DNA from: a bacterium
GTDB taxonomy: Bacteria > AUK180 > JAQVHJ01
DNA length: 6,796 nucleotides
Reading direction: 5' to 3'
Assembly (NCBI GenBank): GCA_028696285.1
Contig: JAQVHJ010000133.1
Coordinates: forward strand, 1-6,796
Numbering within the stretch: the stretch's first letter is position 1; each line of letters opens with the position of its first letter. The notes under the pieces are model-generated. The model ran no database searches and was not told the DNA's origin. It saw only the letters and a list, made by a program, of their open reading frames with translations. Both the position numbers and the translations under genes were made by a program. Shown in pieces: positions 1 through 5,658 of the stretch.

Positions 1-699
1 CTCCATGATTATTTCAAAGGTATAAATTCCATTCTCCTTAAACCGGTCAAAATCAACCGTGAAACTGTTACCAATAACAGTAATATCCTTCATTTCTGAA
101 ACAGTTCCATCCGGGAGAGTTATATACACGGAAGGATCCCGGTAATTTATCGTGTCAAGGATTTGGACATCAAAATGGAAACGGTCAAACAAGTCAAATT
201 TATTTGAATTGATTTGAATCTCAGTCTTTTTTTCAGAAAAAGAGAAATAGAAATAATAGAATTCTTTATATTCAAGAACAGCGATTCCGAAACGGTTATA
301 TTCCTTTTTCACTGTTTTTTGATTCTCTTTTAGAAGAGCATAGATTTTTTTCGGATTTGTTGTGATGAATAATTCACTGTAAACGGCGGAAATTACGTCG
401 GTAAACAGGTTCTCGGCGAGAATGCTTTTCTGCATTTCATTGTCAATTGAATCACCGGAATTCCTGAAATCGGTTCCATGCTTCTTAATAAAGTAATAGA
501 GATAATCTTTTGCAGATTCATTTAATATCGGATCGGAAATAAGTTCAGGAAGATTATTTTCTTGTCTTACTGTGTTGACCACGTTTAAACATTCCCCGGG
601 AACTGATTTAAGTTCACGGATTGTTTCTTCAGAAAAAGAAGACAGATTTATAAGGAGAAGAAAAGTAAAAACGAATAAACATAGGATATCTCTTTTCAT
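1..699 (-). CDS. Exported divergent CAP (SCP/YkwD-like) domain protein, partial (3' end beyond the left edge)
   Basis: I read 233 codons open to the left edge, so the C-terminus is missing. Residues 1-24 look like a signal peptide: MKRD, then a hydrophobic run (ILCLFVFTFLLLI) and a likely cleavage near SSFS-EE. The protein should therefore be exported. Residues about 33-155 resemble a CAP domain: a first helix with CLNVVNTVRQENNLPEL, then DPILNESAKDY, a lone His in KKHG (74), an AEN motif (95-97), and a closing RFGIAVLEY..FYYFYFSF strand pair. The HRxN-type histidine motif near the end of bacterial CAP domains is not evident, so the usual four-residue His/Glu cavity looks incomplete. Residues 156-233 look beta-rich, possibly an Ig-like sandwich. 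The start ATG overlaps the ribBA stop as ATGA. No strong Shine-Dalgarno is visible, only AAAGAAAAAGAA, which suggests translational coupling. Bacterial CAP proteins have no uniform function, and none is assigned here. The CAP call is moderate; export is more secure. Confidence 0.55.
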   Translation of the reverse strand, partial: MKRDILCLFVFTFLLLINLSSFSEETIRELKSVPGECLNVVNTVRQENNLPELISDPILNESAKDYLYYFIKKHGTDFRNSGDSIDNEMQKSILAENLFTDVISAVYSELFITTNPKKIYALLKENQKTVKKEYNRFGIAVLEYKEFYYFYFSFSEKKTEIQINSNKFDLFDRFHFDVQILDTINYRDPSVYITLPDGTVSEMKDITVIGNSFTVDFDRFKENGIYTFEIIME

Positions 700-1919
700 T
701 TCTTTTTCTTTGACTTGTCAGCAATATTAAGTTTATGCCCGAGTTTTTTCTGTTTAATTTTGAGGTAATTGATATTTTCTTCATTAGGCTCAACGATAAG
801 TGGAACAACCTTTGTAATTTTCAGTCCGTAAGCTTCAAGTCCAACAACCTTCTTTGGATTGTTTGTCATTAAATGAATTGTTGTCAGGCCAAGCTCGGCA
901 AGGATCTGCGCCCCGATCCCGTAATCTCTCAAGTCCGGTTTAAATCCGAGCTTAATATTAGCTTCCACTGTATCGAGTCCCTGGTCCTGAAGATGGTAAG
1001 CACGTAATTTATTGGGAAGACCTATTCCACGGCCTTCCTGGCGCATGTACAGGACAACACCGAGGCCTTTGTTATTTATTATCTTGAGTGCAACGGATAA
1101 CTGCTCACCGCAATCACAGCGTAATGAACCGAGGGCGTCTCCGGTTAAACATTCGGAATGAACTCTGACTAAAACATCTTTCTTGCCTTTTACATTTCCT
1201 TTTATAATCGCTAAATGATGTTCAGTATCATCGTTTGTTGAGAATAAAACCCCCTTAAACATTCCAAACTTGGAAGGGAAGCGGAAGGTCGAGATGCGTT
1301 TTATAAGATTTTCACTTTTATGGCGATAAGCAATTAAGTCTTCAATTGAAATTATTTTAATTTTATGTTTCTTAGAAAATAAAAGGAGGTCCTTCAGTCT
1401 TGCCATCTCCCCGTTATCTTTCATTATCTCGCAAATAACTCCCGCCGGTTCCAAACCTGCCAGTCGCGCAAGGTCAATTGCAGCTTCTGTGTGCCCGGCT
1501 CGCCTAAGAACTCCGCCGGGAACTCCTATAAGCGGAAATATATGCCCGGGTCTGATGAGGTCGCCCTTTTTATAGCGCTTGTTTGCTATGATCTCTATGG
1601 TTCTTGCTCTGTCAAAAGCTGAAATTCCCGTGGTTATTCCATTCTTTGCATCTACACTTACGGTATATGCTGTTTTTCTCTTGTCCTGATTGAAATTGCA
1701 CATAGGATCAAGGTCAAGGTCTGATGCGCGTTCGCGGGTAATAGGAACACAAATTAAACCCCTGCCGTTCTTTGCCATGAAATTGATAAGGTCAGGAGTT
1801 ACCTTTTCTGCTGCAAAAACAAGGTCACCTTCATTCTCCCTGTCTTCATCATCCACAACAATAACCATCTTTCCTGCATGTATATCCTTTATAGCATCTT
1901 CAACACTATGGAAGGTCAT
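696..1919 (-). CDS. ribBA: Bifunctional 3,4-dihydroxy-2-butanone-4-phosphate synthase / GTP cyclohydrolase II
   Basis: This cytosolic enzyme of 407 aa catalyses both entry reactions of riboflavin synthesis. The N-terminal RibB half (about 1-200) makes the four-carbon butanone phosphate from ribulose 5-phosphate. The C-terminal RibA half (about 205-400) opens GTP. RibB motifs are intact: the acidic loop VDDEDRENEGDL (22-33), TGISAFDRARTI (97-108), RPGHIFPL (123-130), RRAGHTEAAIDLARLAGL (139-156) with H143, and E164 in CEIM. RibA shows the zinc ligands C257, C268 and C270 (C-x10-C-x-C), the catalytic region YMRQEGRGIGL (291-301), and MTNNPKKV (351-358). Length is normal for the fusion. The Lys-rich tail (KSKKKK) is unremarkable. 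The ATG is preceded by AAGGAGGAAAG, which lies inside the end of ribE, and it overlaps the ribE stop (ATGA). It is thus translated with riboflavin synthase, which uses the downstream product lumazine. Nothing suggests that either half is degenerate. Confidence 0.97.
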   Translation of the reverse strand: MTFHSVEDAIKDIHAGKMVIVVDDEDRENEGDLVFAAEKVTPDLINFMAKNGRGLICVPITRERASDLDLDPMCNFNQDKRKTAYTVSVDAKNGITTGISAFDRARTIEIIANKRYKKGDLIRPGHIFPLIGVPGGVLRRAGHTEAAIDLARLAGLEPAGVICEIMKDNGEMARLKDLLLFSKKHKIKIISIEDLIAYRHKSENLIKRISTFRFPSKFGMFKGVLFSTNDDTEHHLAIIKGNVKGKKDVLVRVHSECLTGDALGSLRCDCGEQLSVALKIINNKGLGVVLYMRQEGRGIGLPNKLRAYHLQDQGLDTVEANIKLGFKPDLRDYGIGAQILAELGLTTIHLMTNNPKKVVGLEAYGLKITKVVPLIVEPNEENINYLKIKQKKLGHKLNIADKSKKKK

Positions 1920-2518
1920 CTTTCCTCCTTATTCAGTAATTTTTCAACGTATTTACCTATAATATCTGTTTCGATATTCACTTTAGCCCCGGGTTTTAAA
2001 CTTTTCAGATTGGTATTCTCAAAACTATGCTTGATAATACTCACTTCAAAGCTATCCCGGTTAACGTCAGATACAGTTAAACTTATCCCGTCCAGTGCAA
2101 TAGATCCTTTTTTTACTATGAATTTTAAAAGTTCGGAAGGAGCAGAAATTTTTATTACACGGTTATTTCCTTTAATGGAAATATTAGAAACCTGGCCAAT
2201 CCCGTCTATATGGCCTTGAACGATATGTCCATCCAATCCCCGGTCAGGCCTGAGAGATTTCTCAAGATTAAGAATTTGCCCAGTCTTCCAGTTGGTAATA
2301 GTGGTGATTTTTTCTGTTTCCGGCATGAATTCAACAGTAAAATCCAAGTTGCCAAGCTTTATCACAGTAAGGCAGACTCCATTAACTAAAATGCTGTCGC
2401 CGACCTGAACATTTGAGAGAAAATCCTTTTTGGGAATTGAAATTAAGAGGGTGTTTATTCCAGATTTCCTCTCTTTTCTCTTTAATTTTCCTAGTTCTTC
2501 AACAATACCGGTAAACAT
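1916..2518 (-). CDS. ribE: Riboflavin synthase, alpha subunit (lumazine-binding repeats)
   Basis: This enzyme dismutates two 6,7-dimethyl-8-ribityllumazine molecules into riboflavin plus the pyrimidine precursor, the last step of the pathway (also named ribC in E. coli). The 200 residues form the usual two tandem lumazine-binding barrels. The first has MFTGIVEELG (1-10), GDSILVNGVCLTV (40-52) and MPETEK (65-70). The second has DGHIVQGHIDGIGQV (96-110), the matching KGSIALDGISLTV (137-149) and HSFENTNL (164-171). The C-terminal helix is KYVEKLL (189-195). I place the start at 2518 rather than at the upstream ATGs at 2536 and 2530: family members begin MFTGIVE, and a GGAGG sits seven bases before this ATG, inside the longer reading. 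The frame fits normal family length. The stop overlaps the ribBA start. A near-consensus promoter lies just upstream. The other riboflavin genes (ribD, ribH) are not in this window. Confidence 0.96.
   Translation of the reverse strand: MFTGIVEELGKLKRKERKSGINTLLISIPKKDFLSNVQVGDSILVNGVCLTVIKLGNLDFTVEFMPETEKITTITNWKTGQILNLEKSLRPDRGLDGHIVQGHIDGIGQVSNISIKGNNRVIKISAPSELLKFIVKKGSIALDGISLTVSDVNRDSFEVSIIKHSFENTNLKSLKPGAKVNIETDIIGKYVEKLLNKEER
1921..1930 (-). promoter_or_regulatory. Ribosome binding site of ribBA, embedded in the ribE 3' end
   Basis: On the minus strand the last ribE codons read AATAAGGAGGAAAGATGA. The full AAGGAGG Shine-Dalgarno is coding sequence for the Asn-Lys-Glu-Glu-Arg tail of ribE and ends four bases before the ribBA ATG. 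This fixes the ribBA start and supports coupled translation. Confidence 0.85.
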
Positions 2519-2523
2519 AGTTT

Positions 2524-2528
2524 CCTCC
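2524..2528 (-). promoter_or_regulatory. Ribosome binding site that decides the ribE start
   Basis: GGAGG (minus strand, in AATGGAGGAAACTATG) sits five to seven bases upstream of the ATG at 2518. Because it lies after the in-frame ATGs at 2536 and 2530, it argues against those longer starts. Confidence 0.85.
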
Positions 2529-2542
2529 ATTTCCAAATACTT

Positions 2543-2571
2543 ATTATATCATAAGTTATCTTAGTAGTCAA
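2543..2571 (-). promoter_or_regulatory. Sigma70-type promoter of the rib operon
   Basis: On the minus strand, TTGACT (2571-2566) is followed by a 17-base spacer and TATAAT (2548-2543), a perfect -10 hexamer and a 5/6 -35 at ideal spacing. The predicted start near 2536 gives a leader of roughly 18 nt before the ribE ATG at 2518. That has room only for the ribosome binding site and none for an FMN riboswitch. The heptamer array begins directly upstream of the -35 element. Confidence 0.8.
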
Positions 2572-2572
2572 C

Positions 2573-2636
2573 AGGTAAATCGGTAAACGGTGAACGGTAA
2601 ACGGTGAACGGTAAGCGGTGAACAGTAAACGGTAAG
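2573..2636. repeat. Heptamer tandem repeat, consensus CGGTRAR, 8 copies plus one degenerate
   Basis: From 2581 the plus strand reads eight successive 7-mers: CGGTAAA, CGGTGAA, CGGTAAA, CGGTGAA, CGGTAAG, CGGTGAA, CAGTAAA, CGGTAAG. A degenerate AGGTAAAT precedes them at 2573-2580. The A/G alternation at the fifth base gives a higher-order 14-base unit through the first six copies. The array is non-coding and lies immediately upstream of the rib -35 box. It resembles the general class of short heptamer arrays (such as cyanobacterial STRR sequences). That is a similarity of type, not evidence of relationship. Confidence 0.9.
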
Positions 2637-2776
2637 AATTGTATTACAAGCATTTGATACACATTGTAGGGGCGAAGGGTCAGGACGCTTCGCTGCGCTT
2701 GCTAGATCTTGCGATAACGCCCGTATTGTTTTAATTTAAAACTTCAATATTATCAGATTATAAACAATGAATAGCG
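2637..2776. other. Non-coding stretch between rib promoter and groEL terminator, with a GC-rich patch
   Basis: I see no gene here. Most of it is AT-rich, but 2665-2727 is markedly GC-richer. It contains GTAGGGGCGAAG (2666-2677), a 6-base inverted pair GCGAAG (2672-2677) and CTTCGC (2688-2693), and weakly matching outer arms around GGGCG (2670-2674) and CGCCC (2718-2722). This could be the decayed remnant of a small dispersed palindromic element, but the arms match poorly and I cannot confirm other copies. Confidence 0.4.
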
Positions 2777-2809
2777 AAAAAAAAGCCCCGTTCCTGAGAA
2801 CGGGGCTTT
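2777..2809 (-). terminator. Intrinsic terminator of groEL
   Basis: On the minus strand a perfect 12-base-pair stem, AAAGCCCCGTTC with GAACGGGGCTTT, closes a TCAG tetraloop and runs into eight T residues (plus-strand A run 2777-2784). It lies 27 bases after the groEL stop, so it should separate groEL from the rib operon. The plus-strand side lacks a long T tract, so it is mainly one-directional. Confidence 0.95.
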
Positions 2810-2836
2810 GTGTAATATGAATAGGTGAGACTGGTA

Positions 2837-4495
2837 TTAATACATACCGCCCATGCCGCCCATGCCGCCGTGAGGCATCGGAGGAAGGGATTTATTCTCT
2901 TCGGGTTTTTCTGCTATCATGACTTCGGTTGTAAGGATCATTGCGGCAATTGATGATGCGTTCTGAAGCGCGGATCTCGCGACTTTTGCAGGGTCAATGA
3001 TTCCGGCCTTGAGCATGTCCTCAAACTTATCAGTAAGGGCATTGTAGCCGATATTTTCTTTTTCATGTTTTAACTTTTCAACGATAACCGCTCCTTCTCT
3101 TCCGGCATTGACAGCAATCTGCCTTGCAGGTTCTTCGAGAGCTCTTTTAACAATGTTGATACCGATTACATAATCTCCGGTAAAGAATTCAGGCTTAATC
3201 TTGGTTTTATCTTTTTCAAGAACTTCGAGAGATTTCAGGAATGTAATCCCGCCGCCGGGAACGACTCCTTCTTCAACTGCAGCTCTTGTTGCAGAGAGAG
3301 CATCTTCTACTCTTGCCTTTTTCTCTTTCATTTCAGTCTCGGTTGCTGCTCCGACTTTAATTACTGCAACCCCGCCTGCTAATTTAGCAAGACGTTCCTG
3401 CAGTTTTTCCTTGTCATAATCAGAAGTGGAGTCTTCAATCTGCTTCTTGATCATGGCAATTCTTCCGTCAACCTCTTTCTTGTTCTCTTTTGCATCCTGT
3501 TGAATGGTGGTATTTTCCTTATCAATCTTGATCTTCTTGACTGTTCCGAGCATGTCAACTGTTGTATTTTCAAGTTTCATACCCAGCTCTTCACTGATCA
3601 GTTTACCACCGGTAAGGATTGCGATATCTTCAAGCATTGCTTTTCTTCTGTCGCCGAATCCGGGGGATTTAACAGCTGCTACCTGGAGAGCGCCTCTAAT
3701 TTTATTGACGACTAAAGAAGCGAGCGCTTCACCTTCAACATCTTCTGCAAGAATTACTATAGGTTTTCCCATCTCAGAAACCTTCTGAAGAATGGGGAAG
3801 ACTTCCTTCATGTTGGAGATCTTCTTGTCATAGATCAATAAGAAAGCATCTTCAAAGACAGTCTCCATTCTTTCTGCATCTGTAACGAAGTAAGCAGACA
3901 GATAACCTCTATCAAACTGCATACCTTCAACTACTTCATGAGTAGTCTCAATTCCCTTTGCTTCTTCAACGGTAATAACACCTTCCTGGCCTACTACACC
4001 CATTGCATCAGCAATCAATTGGCCGATCTCCTTATCATTATTTGCGGAAATCGCAGCAATCGCAGCAATCTCTTCTTTTGTTTTGATCTTCTTTGCCTGG
4101 GATTTGATCTTTTCTACAACTGCTTCAACAGCAACTTCAATCCCGCGTTTAATGAACATGGGATTTGCGCCTGCGGTAACATTGCGGATTCCTTCCTTAA
4201 TAATGATCTCAGCAAGAACTGTTGCGGTTGTTGTTCCGTCCCCGGCAATGTCATTGGTCTTTGTTGCAACTTCCTTAACCAGCTGCGCCCCCATATTTTC
4301 AAAGGTATCTTCTAATTCAACTTCTTTCGCAACTGTTACCCCGTCTTTTGTGATGGTCGGAGAACCAAACTTCTTGTCAAGAACAACATTACGGCCCTTA
4401 GGACCCAAGGTAATCTTGACTGCTCGAGCTAATTGCTCTACTCCTCTTTTAATCTTTTCTCTGGCTTCATCATGGTACTGGAATTGTTTTGCCAT
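2837..4495 (-). CDS. groEL: Chaperonin GroEL (60 kDa, Hsp60)
   Basis: This cytosolic ATP-driven folding chamber subunit forms double heptameric rings and works with the GroES lid. The 552 residues are normal length. ATP-site motifs are present: TLGPKGRNVVLD (29-40), D51, GDGTTTATVLAE (85-96), and D398 in VEDAL. The chaperonin signature AAVEEGVVPGGG is at 405-416. The apical domain (about 190-375) reads continuously, and the tail ends in the typical GGM repeat (GGMGGMGGMY). I chose the ATG at 4495: it starts MAKQFQYHDEAR as in the family and has AAAAGGAGGT eight bases upstream. The frame could extend to a TTG at 4546, but that has no ribosome binding site and would add 17 atypical residues. 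Expression should be repressed by HrcA through the CIRCE element and relieved on heat shock. The gene is monocistronic here, with its own promoter and terminator. Groups with several groEL copies exist; whether this is the only copy cannot be seen. Confidence 0.99.
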   Translation of the reverse strand: MAKQFQYHDEAREKIKRGVEQLARAVKITLGPKGRNVVLDKKFGSPTITKDGVTVAKEVELEDTFENMGAQLVKEVATKTNDIAGDGTTTATVLAEIIIKEGIRNVTAGANPMFIKRGIEVAVEAVVEKIKSQAKKIKTKEEIAAIAAISANNDKEIGQLIADAMGVVGQEGVITVEEAKGIETTHEVVEGMQFDRGYLSAYFVTDAERMETVFEDAFLLIYDKKISNMKEVFPILQKVSEMGKPIVILAEDVEGEALASLVVNKIRGALQVAAVKSPGFGDRRKAMLEDIAILTGGKLISEELGMKLENTTVDMLGTVKKIKIDKENTTIQQDAKENKKEVDGRIAMIKKQIEDSTSDYDKEKLQERLAKLAGGVAVIKVGAATETEMKEKKARVEDALSATRAAVEEGVVPGGGITFLKSLEVLEKDKTKIKPEFFTGDYVIGINIVKRALEEPARQIAVNAGREGAVIVEKLKHEKENIGYNALTDKFEDMLKAGIIDPAKVARSALQNASSIAAMILTTEVMIAEKPEENKSLPPMPHGGMGGMGGMY

Positions 4496-4502
4496 GGCCT
4501 TT

Positions 4503-4512
4503 ACCTCCTTTT
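4503..4512 (-). promoter_or_regulatory. Ribosome binding site that decides the groEL start
   Basis: AAAAGGAGGT on the minus strand, with eight bases from GGAGG to the ATG at 4495. It falls inside the longer TTG-initiated reading and so supports the internal ATG. Confidence 0.85.
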
Positions 4513-4551
4513 CACTTTTCTTGTTTTCTACATTTTTATCAAACAACTAAA

Positions 4552-4578
4552 TTAGCACTCTAACCAGTCGAGTGCTAA
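4552..4578 (-). promoter_or_regulatory. CIRCE operator (HrcA binding site)
   Basis: TTAGCACTC (4552-4560), nine bases, then GAGTGCTAA (4570-4578) is an exact match to the CIRCE consensus TTAGCACTC-N9-GAGTGCTAA. It is the binding site of the HrcA repressor, whose activity depends on the GroE chaperonin. It starts at about the predicted +1, so HrcA would block promoter clearance. In the transcript it could also form a 5' hairpin. hrcA itself is not in the window. Confidence 0.98.
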
Positions 4579-4585
4579 AAGATAT

Positions 4586-4614
4586 AATATACTACATTTT
4601 TTTGTAAATTTCAA
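4586..4614 (-). promoter_or_regulatory. Sigma70-type promoter of groEL
   Basis: On the minus strand, TTGAAA (4614-4609), a 17-base spacer and TATATT (4591-4586) form a good vegetative promoter. Start of transcription would fall near 4579, right at the edge of CIRCE, giving a leader of about 84 nt to the ATG. This is the standard arrangement for HrcA-controlled genes, where a housekeeping promoter is held down by repression. Confidence 0.8.
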
Positions 4615-4632
4615 GTCTTTTTTTAGAAAAAA

Positions 4633-5139
4633 TCAAAAAATTTTTATTGTTGTTTTTTCAATGGCTTGCCCTGAAAATTCGGAAAAATTGATGATATTCT
4701 TCAATATTTTCCCTGTTTCCGGGTCTATAAGGTCGGGGGATATCTCTAAAAGCGGGATTAGGACGAAGAGTCTTTTCTTTAATCCCGGGTGTGGGATTTT
4801 AAGTTCAGGTTCATCAATCTTGTCATTATTGAAGAGAATGATATCTAAATCGATAGTTCTATCGAGTTTTTTCCCTTTTTCTGAATCAGGTCTTCCGAGT
4901 TCCATTTCAATTTTTTTAGTGATTTCCAGGATTTTAAAAGGGTCCAATTCAGAATGAAATTTAATAATTCCATTAAGGAAGAAGTTCTCTGAGTCCATAT
5001 CAATCGGGGTAGTTTTATATACAGGAGAGATTAAAATATTTTCAGCTTTTGCGGCTTTAATAAGATTATTTAGAGCTTGCTTAATGAAGGATATTCTGTC
5101 ATGAACATTAGAGCCGAAGCTAATATAAATAAGGTTCAT
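4633..5139 (-). CDS. folK: 2-amino-4-hydroxy-6-hydroxymethyldihydropteridine pyrophosphokinase (HPPK)
   Basis: This cytosolic enzyme transfers pyrophosphate from ATP to 6-hydroxymethyl-7,8-dihydropterin, making the substrate for FolP in folate synthesis. The 168 residues match the family: ISFGSNVHDR at the start (6-15), YKTTPID (41-47), FFLNG (53-57), the core DRTIDLDIILF (93-103) with the Mg-binding aspartates D97 and D99, and PHPGLKKRLFVLIPLLEI (116-133). The two residues before R94 are Leu-Asp, where the family signature expects Gly/Ala then Pro/Ser/Ala/Glu. The Asp pair and Arg are kept, so activity is still likely. The start ATG follows the upstream gene by eight bases and has no good Shine-Dalgarno. 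No folP, folB or folE is adjacent. The stop lies 18 bases before the groEL -35 box, and no convincing terminator follows, so read-through into groEL is possible. Confidence 0.93.
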   Translation of the reverse strand: MNLIYISFGSNVHDRISFIKQALNNLIKAAKAENILISPVYKTTPIDMDSENFFLNGIIKFHSELDPFKILEITKKIEMELGRPDSEKGKKLDRTIDLDIILFNNDKIDEPELKIPHPGLKKRLFVLIPLLEISPDLIDPETGKILKNIINFSEFSGQAIEKTTIKIF

Positions 5140-5147
5140 TTTGAAAT

Positions 5148-5657
5148 TTATTTTTTCTCATAACCTTCTGCGATCTCTACATAATGCATAGCTGATTTCT
5201 TTATCATTTCTTTTTCATCCGGAGTCAGTTCCCTTTTTACTTTAGCAGGGATACCGACAGCTAATGTACCCGGAGGTATTTTTGAATTCTCAGTTACGAG
5301 CGCTCCTGCCCCGACGACGCTCAATTCGCCAATCTCCGCGCCATTTAAAATTATTGCGCCCATTCCGATCAAGGCGTTGTCTTTAATTGTGCATCCGTGG
5401 AGGACAGCATTATGTCCTATGGTTACATAATCCCCTATAATCAAGGGGTATTTTCCAGTATCAACATGTAACGCAGAGAGTTCCTGAATATTTGAGAATT
5501 TACCGATCCGGATATAATTGACATCCCCCCGTATGACAGAGTTGAACCAGACAGAGGTTTTTTCTCCTATCACTACATCACCGACGATTATAGCTCCGTC
5601 AAAAATAAAAGCTGAGCTGTGAATCTCCGGTTGTTTTCCTTTGAAAAAGTAAGGCAT
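5148..5657 (-). CDS. Gamma-carbonic-anhydrase-like left-handed beta-helix (hexapeptide repeat) protein
   Basis: The 169 residues form the Cam/YrdA/PaaY-type fold: hexapeptide turns (GAIIVGDVVIGEKTSVWFNS, 21-40, onward) and a C-terminal helix (about 145-167) that packs on the barrel in trimers. The positions that bind zinc and act in Cam are present: R43 and D45 in IRGDV, Q58 in NIQE, and histidines H64 (ALHV), H82 and H87 (GHNAVLHGC). The metal site is thus intact, and carbonic anhydrase activity is possible. Many close homologues have low or unknown activity, and some act in acyl-CoA-related settings, so I do not assign a symbol. There is no signal peptide, so it is cytosolic. The start has AAGGAGAG seven bases upstream, inside the end of the preceding gene, and only one base separates that stop from this ATG. 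Co-translation with the cyclic-nucleotide-fold protein is likely. Confidence 0.9.
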   Translation of the reverse strand: MPYFFKGKQPEIHSSAFIFDGAIIVGDVVIGEKTSVWFNSVIRGDVNYIRIGKFSNIQELSALHVDTGKYPLIIGDYVTIGHNAVLHGCTIKDNALIGMGAIILNGAEIGELSVVGAGALVTENSKIPPGTLAVGIPAKVKRELTPDEKEMIKKSAMHYVEIAEGYEKK

Positions 5658-5658
5658 T

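Noticed and set aside
1690..2219. Plus-strand open frames opposite ribBA and ribE
   Set aside because: These are antisense shadows of confidently identified genes with intact motifs.
2519..2536. Six-residue N-terminal extension of riboflavin synthase (MEMEET)
   Set aside because: The GGAGG ribosome binding site lies within it, the predicted transcript starts at about 2536, and family proteins begin at MFTGIVE. The start is therefore 2518.
2573..2636. CRISPR array
   Set aside because: The unit is only 7 bases with no spacers, so it is a simple tandem repeat.
2767..2820. Plus-strand mini-ORF of 17 codons starting ATGAATAGC
   Set aside because: It runs through both arms of the groEL terminator and has no ribosome binding site.
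4496..4546. 17-residue N-terminal extension of GroEL from a TTG
   Set aside because: No ribosome binding site precedes the TTG, the extension is unlike any usual GroEL N-terminus, and the real ribosome binding site is inside it.
3938..4550. Long plus-strand open frames opposite groEL (also 3201-3419, 3500-3788)
   Set aside because: They are antisense shadows of a strongly conserved gene, with no ribosome binding sites and no recognisable protein features.
4615..4650. Possible terminator after folK (AAAAATTTTTT and T-rich runs)
   Set aside because: The only palindrome is pure A/T with no stable stem, so I do not call it a terminator. Read-through into groEL stays possible.
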